Shown: one piece after another, positions 1-8,322 of the stretch
How positions within the stretch are numbered: the first letter of the stretch is position 1
Layout of the letters: each line of letters begins with the position of its first letter
NCBI GenBank assembly: GCA_902779185.1
Contig: CACZAM010000020.1
Coordinates: 1-32,444 of the forward strand
Length of the DNA: 32,444 bases
Direction of reading: 5' to 3'
Source: an uncultured Eubacteriales bacterium
GTDB lineage: Bacteria; Bacillota; Clostridia; Peptostreptococcales; Anaerovoracaceae
The notes under the pieces: generated by a model
What the model was told of the DNA's origin: nothing
The model's input: the letters and a program-made list of their open reading frames with translations, nothing else
The model's database searches: none
Program-made: the position numbers and the translations under genes

Positions 1-33
1 AAACCGACCATTGTGTCAAGTATATTTAGAAAG

Positions 34-63
34 AAAAAATACCCCCTCATCATTTCTGATGAG
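34..63 (-). terminator. Probable rho-independent terminator of the enoate reductase-like gene
   Basis: On the minus strand a 7-bp stem CTCATCA/TGATGAG (positions 46-63) closes a GAAA tetraloop. It is followed by a G-run and then six T residues (34-39 read on the minus strand). It lies about 80 bases beyond the stop codon of the minus-strand flavoenzyme gene. The interposed G-run makes it less than ideal. Confidence 0.5.
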
Positions 64-140
64 AGAGTATCTCTTCGTCACATTAACTTAATGACATTGT
101 GCCTGAGGCAGTCTTTTTTACGCTTGTATTTGATCAGCAA

Positions 141-2213
141 TCAGATTTTCATTGCTACATCCCATGCGCTCCAGATTACTTCTCTCAGAGCTCCCCACTT
201 GACGCATGTTCCGCATCTGTGGAGATGTTTGTTCTTGATCGAAGCGAACTGATCGTTCGGTACGAATCCGAGTCCGTTTACTACGCAGTCGCATTCTTCC
301 TTCCAGGTCTCACCTGTCTCGAAGTTCTTGATCATGCAGTAGCCGTCACCGATCTCGGTGATGGAGCTTCTCAGATGTACAGGTACTCCCTTGAACGGCA
401 GAGCCTCTCTCAGGAATGAGGAGTTTGCAAGGCATGTGCCAGGAGCTGTGATGAGGTCGTCCTGGAACTCAACGACTACAGGCTTCTTGCCGGCGAGCAC
501 CGCATCATATGCAGCTTCGCAGGATGAAAGTCCGCCGCCGAGGAAGACGATCTTCTTGAAGTCGTCTTTCTTAGGTCCGATCAGCAGGTCAGTGAATGTG
601 ACGCACTTGTCGAATCCAGGAATGTTGAGAGCCTTAGGGAACGTTCCGATCGATACGATGACATCATCATATGCCTTGAGCAGGGTGTTGATGTCCTTTA
701 CCTCGCTGTTGAGTCTTACATCGATATCCCACTTCTTGAGCTCTCTCTCATACCACTTCATGAGCTCTTTGTCAGCATCCTTGAAGGACATTGCAGCGGA
801 TGTATTGTAGAGACCGAACATCTTGTCGTCTTTCTCGAATACTACCGGCTGGTGGCCTCTCTTCTTGAGTACGAGAGCTGCCTCGAGTCCGCCGAATCCT
901 GCGCCGACGATGGCAACCTTCTTAGGCGAGTTTGTAGGAACGATCTTGTACTTGTTATGCTGCATCGTCGAAGGTGTCAGAGCGCAGCGTGCCAGCTGGA
1001 GCGAGTCGAACAGAGGCTGTGTATTAGCGGTGTGTTTCGACTTCGCGAAGTTGAAGCATGCGTTGTGGCATCTGATGCATGGCTTGATCTCTTCTTCGCG
1101 GCCTTCTCTGAGCTTGGTTACCCAGTCAGGGTCAACGAGGTTCTGACGTGCGATACCGAGAGCGTCGATCTTGCCTTCCTTGATCTTCTCTGCAGCGAAC
1201 TTGATATCCATCTTACCTGCGCATACGACAGGCTTGTCAGTGAAGTTCTTGATGTGAGCAACGTCTTCAAAGTTGCAGTTGTCAGGCATGTAGACAGGCG
1301 GGTGAGCCCAGTACCATGCGTCGTATGTACCGTTGTCGCAGTTGAACATGTCATATCCCATGTCACCGAGGTACTTGATGGCCTTTTCGGATTCAGCCAT
1401 GTCACGTCCGAACTCTTCGAACTCTTCGCCCGGCTGTGCGCCCTGGAGCCAGCCCTTTGTCTTGGATACTACGGAGTATCTAAGAGCAACAGGGAAGTCC
1501 TGTCCGCATTCTCTCTTGATGGCCTGTACGATTTCTACAGGGAATCTGAATCTGTTCTCGAAGGAACCGCCGTACTGGTCAGTTCTGTAGTTCATGTTTG
1601 CGATCGTGAACTGGTCGAGGAGGTAGCCCTCATGTACAGCGTGAATCTCAACACCGTCAACACCTGCGTCCTTGCAGAGCTTTGCAGTCTTTGCGAAAGC
1701 TTCTACCATCTCCTGTATCTCCTGGATGGTCATCATTCTCGATTTGATGGAAGGATACCATCTGTTAGGAGTCTCACCTGCGGAAGCGCAGCAGTATTCG
1801 ATATCTACGAACGGCTTGGAAACAGCGCCGAAAGCCTTGTTCTCGAGCATCTTAACGAACATATCGTTGATGGCCATCGAACGTCCGAATCCGCCTGCGA
1901 GCTGGATGAACAGCTTGGATCCTGTCTTATGGAATTCAGGCATCCACTCAGCGAGATCCTTGAACATTTTCTTGTTCTGATAGAGCCATCTTCTGCCCAT
2001 TGTGTCTCTTACGCACTGCATGCCCGGAAGAACCAGACCTACACCATCCTGTGCACGGCCGAGGATGTGATGAGCAGCTTCCTTGTCGAAGTGGCAAGGC
2101 TCAAGCCATCCGAAGAGCGATGTTCCGCCCATGGATGTCTGAACGATCCTGTTAGGGATCTCTACGTTGCCGATCTTCCAAGGGGTGAATAGAGGTTCAT
2201 ATTCCTTCTTCAT
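141..2213 (-). CDS. FMN/FAD/4Fe-4S enoate reductase-like enzyme (Old Yellow Enzyme family)
   Basis: 690 aa. The N-terminal TIM barrel (about 1-375) is an NADH:flavin oxidoreductase/2,4-dienoyl-CoA reductase domain with the HAVHEGYLLDQF active-site stretch (H191, H194) and YGGSFENR. An Fe-S motif follows, C379-x2-C382-x3-C386, with the next cysteine at C410. Then come an FAD Rossmann fold (GAGFGG, 437-442) and an NAD(P)-binding segment (FLGGGLSSCEAA). Known relatives reduce C=C bonds of enoates or enoyl-CoAs (2-enoate reductase/FldZ, BaiCD/BaiH, FadH). The stretch LRYSVVSKTKG favours the clostridial enoate reductase branch, by my recollection. The start is set by GGGAGGG 8 nt upstream. The gene is monocistronic and divergent from the kinase gene. 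It uses a narrow, optimised-looking codon set, suggesting high expression. A cytosolic redox-sink role in amino-acid fermentation is inference; the substrate is unknown. Confidence 0.85.
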   Translation of the reverse strand: MKKEYEPLFTPWKIGNVEIPNRIVQTSMGGTSLFGWLEPCHFDKEAAHHILGRAQDGVGLVLPGMQCVRDTMGRRWLYQNKKMFKDLAEWMPEFHKTGSKLFIQLAGGFGRSMAINDMFVKMLENKAFGAVSKPFVDIEYCCASAGETPNRWYPSIKSRMMTIQEIQEMVEAFAKTAKLCKDAGVDGVEIHAVHEGYLLDQFTIANMNYRTDQYGGSFENRFRFPVEIVQAIKRECGQDFPVALRYSVVSKTKGWLQGAQPGEEFEEFGRDMAESEKAIKYLGDMGYDMFNCDNGTYDAWYWAHPPVYMPDNCNFEDVAHIKNFTDKPVVCAGKMDIKFAAEKIKEGKIDALGIARQNLVDPDWVTKLREGREEEIKPCIRCHNACFNFAKSKHTANTQPLFDSLQLARCALTPSTMQHNKYKIVPTNSPKKVAIVGAGFGGLEAALVLKKRGHQPVVFEKDDKMFGLYNTSAAMSFKDADKELMKWYERELKKWDIDVRLNSEVKDINTLLKAYDDVIVSIGTFPKALNIPGFDKCVTFTDLLIGPKKDDFKKIVFLGGGLSSCEAAYDAVLAGKKPVVVEFQDDLITAPGTCLANSSFLREALPFKGVPVHLRSSITEIGDGYCMIKNFETGETWKEECDCVVNGLGFVPNDQFASIKNKHLHRCGTCVKWGALREVIWSAWDVAMKI

Positions 2214-2232
2214 TTATTATCCCTCCCTAAGA

Positions 2233-2261
2233 ATAAAATAAGTGGCCTCATTGGTTAACAA
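2233..2261 (-). promoter_or_regulatory. Weak candidate promoter of the flavoenzyme gene
   Basis: Reading the minus strand, TTGTTA (2256-2261) and TTTTAT (2233-2238) are separated by 17 bases, just ahead of the GGGAGGG ribosome site. The -10 match is poor, so this is only a candidate. Confidence 0.25.
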
Positions 2262-2326
2262 TTTGATAAAAATGCACATCAAAAAACTGGATGTCCAATA
2301 TCAGTTTCATTTTAAAGCATGGGGTG

Positions 2327-2354
2327 TTGTTAGTCAATTGAATAGTGGTAAAAT
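2327..2354 (+). promoter_or_regulatory. Promoter of the nucleoside kinase gene
   Basis: TTGTTA (2327-2332), a 16-base spacer and TAAAAT (2349-2354), preceded by TG at 2346-2347 to give an extended -10. It lies 40 bases before the start codon, with AGGAG at 2382-2386. Confidence 0.5.
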
Positions 2355-2394
2355 AGAGACATTATAGAAGAAGAGAAAAACAGGAGAAAACAAA

Positions 2395-3879
2395 ATGGGC
2401 AGACATTTCGAAATCAAAACTTTTACGGATGAGCGCGCCTATCACAATACAGCAATTCTCATCTACCTCAAGGCTGTAAAAAGCGTCTTTGAGCATGCCG
2501 ATGTTACGATCGGAAATTCCCTCAATCAGGGGTACTACAGTTACATAAATCTCGGGGGAGCACAGCTCACCACGTCAGACATCCATAAGATCAGGGACAA
2601 GATGGAGAAGATCATCGCGCATGACACCGAGATAGTCATAGAACATGACACTGCCGGACACGCCGCGGAGAAGTGGAGATCGCTAGGATACCCTGAGAAG
2701 GCGGAACTTTTTGCTGAGCGTCCTAAGGATGAGATCGCAGAGATAGCTGAACTCCATAATTACAGAAACTGCATGTACTGCGACCTGCTGCCTACATCCG
2801 GCTATATCGATCTTTTTGATCTCAGGCCTTACCGCAACGGTCTGCTCCTCAGATTGCCTAACGCGCTGCATGGTCATTCCATCCCTAAGTACAGGGACGA
2901 CGACAAGCTTTATGAGGCATATGCGGAGTGCAGGCGCATGCGCAAATATACAGGTATCAGTTACCTCGCTGACATAAACAGGGAGATCAGAAACGGCAAC
3001 GCTGATGAGATCATCCGTCAGAGCGAATGGCTGCAGTCCCGGCAGCTCGAGGAGTTTGCGGAGAAAATAGTCGAAAACCATAAAAAAGTGGTGCTTATAG
3101 CCGGTCCGTCCAGCAGCGGAAAGACTACGACAGCGAAGAGGATATGCGCCGAGATCGAAAGACTTACCGGCGAAGCACCTCTTTATCTGGGTACAGATGA
3201 TTACTTTGTTGAAAGGGGAGAGACCCCGCTGGGCCCGGACGGCAAACCGGACTTTGAGGGGCTTGGAGCGGTCGATCTCGGACTGTTCAATCAGCAGATG
3301 GAAGACCTGCTTGCGGGCAAGGAAGTTGACATACCGGAGTTCGACTTCGTTAACGGCACAAAGGTATTCGGTAAGCGCGTCACAACGCTGAAGAAGAATC
3401 AGATCCTGGTAATCGAGGGCATACACAGTCTTAACGATGTGCTTACAGAAAATATATCCAGAGAGGACAAGTTCAAGATATACATCAGTCCTCTGACACA
3501 GATCGCCGTTGACAGGCACAACAGGATATCCACGGCTGACGCCAGGCTTCTGCGCCGCATGGTCAGGGATAATCAGTTCAGAGGCTATAACGCCGAAGCC
3601 ACACTCGAGGCATGGCCGAAGGTGAGAGCTGGTGAGAGCGTCAACATATTCCCTTACAGCTCATCCGCGGATGTGGTGTTCAATTCGAGTACCGTCTATG
3701 AGACCAACATGCTCAAGACCTTCGCGGAACCTCTGCTGAAGGCGATACCAGAATCCAGTCCACAGCATGACGAGGCGAAGAGGATACTCATGTTCATGAA
3801 GTATTTTGACAAGATCGAGTCGACAGATGCTGTTCCTGATAACGCGATACTGAGGGAATTCATCGGCCCGAGAAAATAA
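2395..3879 (+). CDS. Nucleoside (uridine-like) kinase with N-terminal ThrRS-like region
   Basis: 494 aa. The C-terminal half is a P-loop kinase of the uridine kinase/phosphoribulokinase family. It has Walker A GPSSSGKTT at 237-245, the acceptor-side segment YLGTDDYFVERGETP, and a hydrophobic strand ending VIEGIHSLND. The N-terminal half (about 1-215) resembles the editing-type second domain found in threonyl-tRNA synthetases, a fusion common in clostridial proteins annotated as nucleoside kinase. Members phosphorylate uridine/cytidine or related nucleosides with NTP in the cytosol; the exact substrate here is not determinable. AGGAG sits 8 nt before the ATG. The gene has its own promoter and a strong terminator, so it appears monocistronic. 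Confidence 0.88.
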   Translation: MGRHFEIKTFTDERAYHNTAILIYLKAVKSVFEHADVTIGNSLNQGYYSYINLGGAQLTTSDIHKIRDKMEKIIAHDTEIVIEHDTAGHAAEKWRSLGYPEKAELFAERPKDEIAEIAELHNYRNCMYCDLLPTSGYIDLFDLRPYRNGLLLRLPNALHGHSIPKYRDDDKLYEAYAECRRMRKYTGISYLADINREIRNGNADEIIRQSEWLQSRQLEEFAEKIVENHKKVVLIAGPSSSGKTTTAKRICAEIERLTGEAPLYLGTDDYFVERGETPLGPDGKPDFEGLGAVDLGLFNQQMEDLLAGKEVDIPEFDFVNGTKVFGKRVTTLKKNQILVIEGIHSLNDVLTENISREDKFKIYISPLTQIAVDRHNRISTADARLLRRMVRDNQFRGYNAEATLEAWPKVRAGESVNIFPYSSSADVVFNSSTVYETNMLKTFAEPLLKAIPESSPQHDEAKRILMFMKYFDKIESTDAVPDNAILREFIGPRK

Positions 3880-3904
3880 ATTTATGCGCAAAGAATACAG
3901 TCAT

Positions 3905-3930
3905 ACGCCGGCCGTGTGCCGGCGTTTTTT
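3905..3930 (+). terminator. Strong rho-independent terminator after the kinase gene
   Basis: A perfect 8-bp stem ACGCCGGC/GCCGGCGT with a 5-base loop CGTGT is followed directly by a six-T run. It lies 25 bases after the kinase stop codon. Confidence 0.92.
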
Positions 3931-3967
3931 GTTGAAAATGCAGAAAAATATGTTGAAATTGTGGTGC

Positions 3968-4008
3968 GTATTTGTAAAATACACAATATATAGTGTAATA
4001 TATAGTGT
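3968..4008 (+). repeat. Inverted repeat plus tandem 12-bp repeat upstream of nhaC (possible operator)
   Basis: GTATTT-GTA-AAATAC (3968-3982) abuts two exact tandem copies of AATATATAGTGT (3985-3996, 3997-4008). The first copy is also part of a near-palindrome, ACAC...GTGT (3981-3996). Each copy contains TATAGT, which could act as a -10. The cluster is 62 bases before the antiporter start and is a plausible regulator-binding region; which regulator is unknown. Confidence 0.5.
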
Positions 4009-4069
4009 GAAAAATAATACGGTTCTGTAAACAGGCCGGAAACAATCTATAGAAAGGGTAAATCAAAGT

Positions 4070-5512
4070 ATGAAAAATATCTTTATTGAAGAAAGGGAGA
4101 TACGTCAGCCGAAGCTGATACACGCCCTGATAACATTCGGCGGACTGATAGCCGTTATGGCTGTCGGGATCATCGTATTCGAGGTGGATCCGCACATTCC
4201 GATGTTTATCGGCGTAATCATTTCGGCCGTCATGGCGATGTATCTTGGATACAACTGGTCGCAGATAGAGAAGATGATGGTAGACGGCATCTCAAAGGCA
4301 ATGCAGTCCATACTTATTCTGGCTATCGTCGGAATGATGATCGGCACCTGGCTTATATCCGGAACCATCCCTACGATGATCTATTACGGACTTAAGCTGC
4401 TAAGCCCTAAGATCTTCCTTGTGGCAGCAGTGCTTATCTGCTCGATCACTTCGCTGGCTACAGGAACATCATGGGGGACAATGGGTACGATGGGACTTGC
4501 TCTCATCGGAATCGGTCAGGGCCTCGGAATGCCTGTCGGCCCGACTGCAGGCGCTGTTCTGGCAGGAGCGTATTTCGGTGATAAGCTTTCACCGCTCTCG
4601 GATACAACAAACCTTGCACCTGCTATGGCAGGCACGGACGTGTTCACACATGTAAAATACATGCTTAAATCCACGCTGGTGGCATATGTGCTCGCGCTGG
4701 TATTCTTCGGAATTTACGGCGTCATGCATGTTTCCGGCGGCAATGTAGACACTTCTCAGGCAACGATAATAATGGACGGCATCAGCAGTTCATTCAGGGT
4801 CAGCCCTATACTGCTCCTGCCACCGATCGTAGTAATACTGTCTATCGCACTCAAGGTCCCGGCCATACCGGGAATAACACTCGGATTCCTGACCGCGGCT
4901 GTAATGGCACCGTTCTCTCAGAGCGGAGTGAGCCTCGGCGGCATACTGGATGTATCGCTCAACGGATTCATGATGGTAAGTGACATAGAATCTCTGAATG
5001 ATCTGCTCTCTACAGGCGGACTGATGAATATGTCGAGCTCCATACTCATGACCATGATCGCGATGATGTTCGGAGGCATTATGGAGGGCTCAGGACAGCT
5101 GGCAGTCATCATTAACGCCGTATCAAGCAGAATAAAGAGCGGAGCCGGCATGGTGGCTGCAACAGAAGCAACATGCGTGCTCTCGAATGTGGTGATGCCT
5201 GAGCAGTACATATCAATACTCGTTCCGGGCAGAATGTACGCACCGGCATACAGGGAGAGAGGAATCCATCCGAAGAGCCTGTCGAACGCGCTCGAATCTG
5301 CAGGCACAGTTACTTCGTGTCTGGTTCCATGGAACACATGCGGACTGTTCATCGCAAAGACTCTCGGAGTCGGCTGGGCCGTATATGCACCTTGGGCTGT
5401 ATTCAACTATGCTATGCCTGTCATCTGCCTCGTGATGGCCTTCATGGGTATCACAGTCACCAGAATGACACCTGAAGAGCAGGAGAAGGCTGACAGAGGA
5501 GAACTCGTATGA
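4070..5512 (+). CDS. nhaC: Na+/H+ antiporter, NhaC family
   Basis: 480 aa, strongly hydrophobic, with about 11-12 predicted membrane helices starting near residue 17. Recognisable family features are the glycine/threonine-rich segment SITSLATGTSWGTMGTMG, followed by AGAYFGDKLSPLSDTTNLAP, the hallmark discontinuous helix region of NhaC-type carriers. Family members exchange external H+ for internal Na+, or couple amino or organic acid pairs, across the cytoplasmic membrane; the ion pair here is not certain. AAAGGG lies about 11 nt before the ATG. Its stop overlaps the start of the next gene in ATGA, so the two are translationally coupled. Possible regulation is through the tandem repeat cluster just upstream. 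Confidence 0.88.
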   Translation: MKNIFIEEREIRQPKLIHALITFGGLIAVMAVGIIVFEVDPHIPMFIGVIISAVMAMYLGYNWSQIEKMMVDGISKAMQSILILAIVGMMIGTWLISGTIPTMIYYGLKLLSPKIFLVAAVLICSITSLATGTSWGTMGTMGLALIGIGQGLGMPVGPTAGAVLAGAYFGDKLSPLSDTTNLAPAMAGTDVFTHVKYMLKSTLVAYVLALVFFGIYGVMHVSGGNVDTSQATIIMDGISSSFRVSPILLLPPIVVILSIALKVPAIPGITLGFLTAAVMAPFSQSGVSLGGILDVSLNGFMMVSDIESLNDLLSTGGLMNMSSSILMTMIAMMFGGIMEGSGQLAVIINAVSSRIKSGAGMVAATEATCVLSNVVMPEQYISILVPGRMYAPAYRERGIHPKSLSNALESAGTVTSCLVPWNTCGLFIAKTLGVGWAVYAPWAVFNYAMPVICLVMAFMGITVTRMTPEEQEKADRGELV

Positions 5513-5889
5513 AAAACAACAAGAAGGGCAACGCAACAGTATACCTTGTCATTTTCGGGATACTGGTGGTAGCGGTAGCTGCCCTGTTCATCAGACTCAA
5601 CTGGAGACGTTTCAAGGCTGAGGCCAGCTATGGCTTTGCAGTTGCGGGCGTTGTAATTGCGATCCTTCTGATACTGTTCCTGATGATCAGGCATAGCATA
5701 AGAAAGGCAAAGAAGGAGAAGGCAAAAGAACAGGCCAGACTCGAGAGGGAAAGACTCGAGCAGGAGCGCATCGCCGCGGGCGGCAAGCCTAGCACGCTTG
5801 GAGACGGCAAGCTTGAAATGAATGATGTAAGCGAAGTCGCGGGCAAGGCGATGGACAGGATCGATAAGTTCCTGGAGGGAGGCGAGTGA
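5509..5889 (+). CDS. Small two-helix membrane protein with charged coiled-coil tail, unknown function
   Basis: 126 aa. I do not recognise the family. It has a short basic N-terminus, a first TM helix at about 11-28 (VYLVIFGILVVAVAALF), a second TM helix at about 43-61 (FAVAGVVIAILLILFLMI), then a Lys/Arg/Glu-rich helix (about 62-90) likely to form a coiled coil, and an acidic C-terminus. The start overlaps the nhaC stop by 4 bases (ATGA), and the next gene begins 7 bases after its stop, so it is part of the same unit. Accessory function to the antiporter is possible from context only. Confidence 0.75.
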   Translation: MKNNKKGNATVYLVIFGILVVAVAALFIRLNWRRFKAEASYGFAVAGVVIAILLILFLMIRHSIRKAKKEKAKEQARLERERLEQERIAAGGKPSTLGDGKLEMNDVSEVAGKAMDRIDKFLEGGE

Positions 5890-5896
5890 CGCTGCC

Positions 5897-6613
5897 ATGG
5901 CCAGTATTCTGATAACCGGAGGATCCCGCGGCATAGGAGCAGAGGCGGTAAGGCAGTTCACGGCTGCCGGTCACAAAGTTGTGTTTACATATTTCAGATC
6001 GGAGACGGCTGCTGACCTTCTCAGGCAGGAGACCGGCGCGGTTCCGGTCAGATGCGATGTGAAGCATCCCGACTCGGTGAAGATAGCAGTCGACAAGGCT
6101 GTATCGGTGCTGGGACAGATAGATGTTCTGATATGCAATGCCGGGATTGCAGATTATGGTCTCATAACCGATCTGGACGTAAGCAGATGGGAAGAGGTGA
6201 TAAATACCGATCTCAGCGGCGTGTTCTACTGCATCAGACATGTGCTGCCGGCGATGGTCAGCCGCAAAAGCGGCTGCATAATTACTGTTGGTTCGATGTG
6301 GGGCGAGGTCGGAGCATCATGCGAAGCGGCGTATTCAGCCGCAAAGGCGGGTGTTATCGGTCTTACAAAGGCTCTCGCGAAGGAAGTCGGGCCTTCGGGC
6401 ATAAGGGTCAATTGCATATCGCCCGGCATGATAGATACCGACATGAACGCTTCGGTAAGTGAAGACGCTGTAGGCATGATAGTCGATGAGACACCGCTCT
6501 GCAGAACGGGAACTCCGGCAGACGTTGCCGGAACCATGCTGTTTCTGGCTTCGGAAGAAGCGGCATTCATCACCGGACAAGTGATAAGCGTTAACGGAGG
6601 TCTGGTGATCTAG
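5897..6613 (+). CDS. ymfI: Short-chain dehydrogenase/reductase, probably YmfI-like EF-P 5-aminopentanone reductase
   Basis: 238 aa, a complete classical SDR. The cofactor motif GGSRGIG lies near the N-terminus, followed by NAG, a catalytic Ser in GSMWGEVGAS, then YSAAK (Tyr/Lys pair), and SPGMIDTDM. The stretch SMWGEVGASCEAAYSAAKAG and the C-terminal FITGQVISVNGG resemble YmfI proteins, which in Bacillus subtilis finish the 5-aminopentanol modification of elongation factor P. A generic FabG-type 3-oxoacyl-ACP reductase is the alternative; no fatty-acid genes are nearby to support it. GGAGGCGAG overlaps the end of the previous gene and serves the ATG. The protein is cytosolic and NAD(P)H-dependent. 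Confidence 0.85.
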   Translation: MASILITGGSRGIGAEAVRQFTAAGHKVVFTYFRSETAADLLRQETGAVPVRCDVKHPDSVKIAVDKAVSVLGQIDVLICNAGIADYGLITDLDVSRWEEVINTDLSGVFYCIRHVLPAMVSRKSGCIITVGSMWGEVGASCEAAYSAAKAGVIGLTKALAKEVGPSGIRVNCISPGMIDTDMNASVSEDAVGMIVDETPLCRTGTPADVAGTMLFLASEEAAFITGQVISVNGGLVI

Positions 6614-6664
6614 GCAAAACCACATCTTGTGGCAGAGACTGCGGGATGACACAAGCATAAAAAA

Positions 6665-6774
6665 TGTAAAGATATCTTTACCTACATATTGTACAAAAAT
6701 GTAAAGCAGACACTACATATAGTGCCTGCTTTTTTATTTTCTCAAAATTTTGGCTTTGTAAAGGCAACTTTACA
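6665..6774. repeat. Cluster of TGTAAAG/CTTTACA repeats between ymfI and mraZ
   Basis: The 7-mer TGTAAAG occurs at 6665-6671, 6700-6706 and 6757-6763, and CTTTAC(A) at 6676-6681 and 6768-6774. They form a perfect 16-bp palindrome GTAAAGATATCTTTAC (6666-6681) and a 7-bp inverted repeat around GCAA (6757-6774). The arrangement suggests binding sites for a dimeric regulator, but no regulator can be assigned. Confidence 0.5.
6704..6735 (+). terminator. Rho-independent terminator after the nhaC-ymfI unit
   Basis: Stem AAGCAG-A-CACTA / TAGTG-C-CTGCTT with one internal A/C mismatch and a CATA loop, ending in six T residues (6730-6735). It lies about 90 bases after the ymfI stop, ahead of the mraZ promoter. 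Confidence 0.75.
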
Positions 6775-6778
6775 CAAA

Positions 6779-6845
6779 AAAGTGGGGAAATCATAACAAA
6801 AAATAAGATTTTCGTTTGTAAAAGTGGGGAAAAGTGGGGTAAAAT
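6779..6845 (+). promoter_or_regulatory. mraZ promoter with MraZ boxes (autoregulatory operator)
   Basis: TTGTAA (6816-6821), an 18-base spacer and TAAAAT (6840-6845) form the promoter. Two copies of AAAGTGGGG (6821-6829 and 6831-6839) fill the spacer, exactly 10 bases apart. A third copy lies upstream at 6779-6787. MraZ is known to bind GTGGG/TGGG direct repeats spaced one helical turn apart upstream of its own gene, so binding here would block the promoter. Confidence 0.8.
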
Positions 6846-6912
6846 CTATTTGTCAAAGCTTTCGATACAAACAACAAAAAGGGCTTAAAAACCCTGAAAT
6901 TTCAAGGAAAAC

Positions 6913-7344
6913 ATGTTCTTAGGCACTTACACGAACAAAATAGATGATAAGAACCGGATGGCCGTACCTGCAAAGTTCAGGGACCAGCTGGGCGGTAAGT
7001 GCATGCTCACGAAAGGCTTCGATGAATGCCTCTACATCTACACGATGGAGGACTTCGAAGTGATGGCTGCAAAGATCGCGGCTCTGCCGCAGTCTGACGC
7101 CGACTTCCGTGAGTTCATAAGGGACTTCTTCGGAAATTCAGAACTCTGTGAACTTGACGGTCAGGGAAGGATCAAGATCCCTCAGAACCTCAGGGAATAC
7201 GCGCATATCACCAAAGATCTGGTTACAACAGGCGCCATGAACAAAGTGGAGATCTGGAGCGCGGAAACGAAAGCAGATTTTGACCTTGCAAAGAAGATGA
7301 AAGACAGCAGGTTCACTGACAAGCTCAGAGAATTCAGCATATAA
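6913..7344 (+). CDS. mraZ: Transcriptional regulator MraZ
   Basis: 143 aa, the usual MraZ length. It contains two SpoVT/AbrB-like repeats, each with the family signature: [13 protein letters not shown] (about 11-23) and [14 protein letters not shown] (about 81-94). MraZ forms ring-shaped oligomers that bind GTGGG repeats and controls the division and cell-wall cluster that it heads. AAGGA is 4 nt before the ATG, a short spacing. rsmH follows after 11 bases. The protein probably represses its own operon through the boxes in the promoter spacer. Confidence 0.97.
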   Translation: MFLGTYTNKIDDKNRMAVPAKFRDQLGGKCMLTKGFDECLYIYTMEDFEVMAAKIAALPQSDADFREFIRDFFGNSELCELDGQGRIKIPQNLREYAHITKDLVTTGAMNKVEIWSAETKADFDLAKKMKDSRFTDKLREFSI

Positions 7345-7355
7345 AGGGGCTCCTC

Positions 7356-8288
7356 ATGGAATTCGAACACGTACCGGTACTGTTTAACGAAGTGATGGAA
7401 GCTCTCGATATAAAACCGGATGGCATATATGTTGACGGTACCGTGGGCGGCGGAGGACATTCCTCAGGGATATGTCAGAGGCTCACGGAGGGAGGCCTGC
7501 TGATAGCGGTAGACAGAGACCGCGAAGCACTGGCAGCGGCGGAGAAAAGACTCGAAGAGTACAGCTGCGAAAAGAGATTTGTACACGCAAATTACAGCGA
7601 TGTGGACGCGATCGCGGAGGCCGCCGGTAAAAAAGTGCAGGGCATACTGCTTGATCTGGGAGTCAGCTCATACCAGCTTGACAATCCCGAAAGAGGATTC
7701 AGCTATATGCAGGACGCGCCTCTCGACATGAGGATGGATGACTCGGACAGGCTGACAGCCTACGACGTAGTTAATGGCTACAGCAGGGACGAACTCACCA
7801 GAATGATAAGGGAATACGGCGAAGAACGCTGGGCTTCCAGGATCGCCGAATTCATCGTCAGGGACAGAGCAGAGTCGCCGATAGATTCAACAGCCAGACT
7901 GACAGAGATCATAAAGGCGGCAATACCTGCGAAAGCCAGGCGAACGGGACCGCATCCGGCCAAGAGGACGTTCCAGGCGATCAGGATAGAGGTCAACGAC
8001 GAGCTCGGACATCTCAGGGAAGCCGTCGAAAAGCTTCCGGATCTTCTGGAGAGCGGAGGAAGGATAGCGATAATAACTTTCCACTCGCTCGAGGACAGGA
8101 TAGTAAAGACAGAATTCGAAAGGAGACTCGATCCGTGCACATGCCCTAAGGACTTTCCGGTATGTGTCTGCGGCAAGGTAGCCGACGTAAAGAGGGTAAC
8201 GAGAAAACCGATAGCACCTTCGGAAGAAGAGACTGAGACAAACCCAAGGGCAAGGAGCGCAAAGCTCAGAGTGCTCGAGAAACTGTAA
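7356..8288 (+). CDS. rsmH: 16S rRNA (cytosine-1402 N4)-methyltransferase
   Basis: 310 aa, full length. The N-terminus [14 protein letters not shown] and the SAM-binding motif [11 protein letters not shown] (about 26-36) are diagnostic, as are [12 protein letters not shown] and the C-terminal [11 protein letters not shown] and [21 protein letters not shown] segments. It methylates N4 of C1402 of 16S rRNA in the decoding centre of the 30S subunit. The ribosome site AAAGGGG overlaps the mraZ stop. ftsL follows after 34 bases. Confidence 0.97.
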   Translation: MEFEHVPVLFNEVMEALDIKPDGIYVDGTVGGGGHSSGICQRLTEGGLLIAVDRDREALAAAEKRLEEYSCEKRFVHANYSDVDAIAEAAGKKVQGILLDLGVSSYQLDNPERGFSYMQDAPLDMRMDDSDRLTAYDVVNGYSRDELTRMIREYGEERWASRIAEFIVRDRAESPIDSTARLTEIIKAAIPAKARRTGPHPAKRTFQAIRIEVNDELGHLREAVEKLPDLLESGGRIAIITFHSLEDRIVKTEFERRLDPCTCPKDFPVCVCGKVADVKRVTRKPIAPSEEETETNPRARSAKLRVLEKL

Positions 8289-8322
8289 CACTGATAACAC
8301 ACTTCGAAAGAGAAACACGACC

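Noticed and set aside
852-2192. Plus-strand 446-codon frame
   Set aside because: It lies wholly antisense to the enoate reductase-like gene, which has clear motifs and a ribosome site; the frame is open only because of the biased codon use of the real gene.
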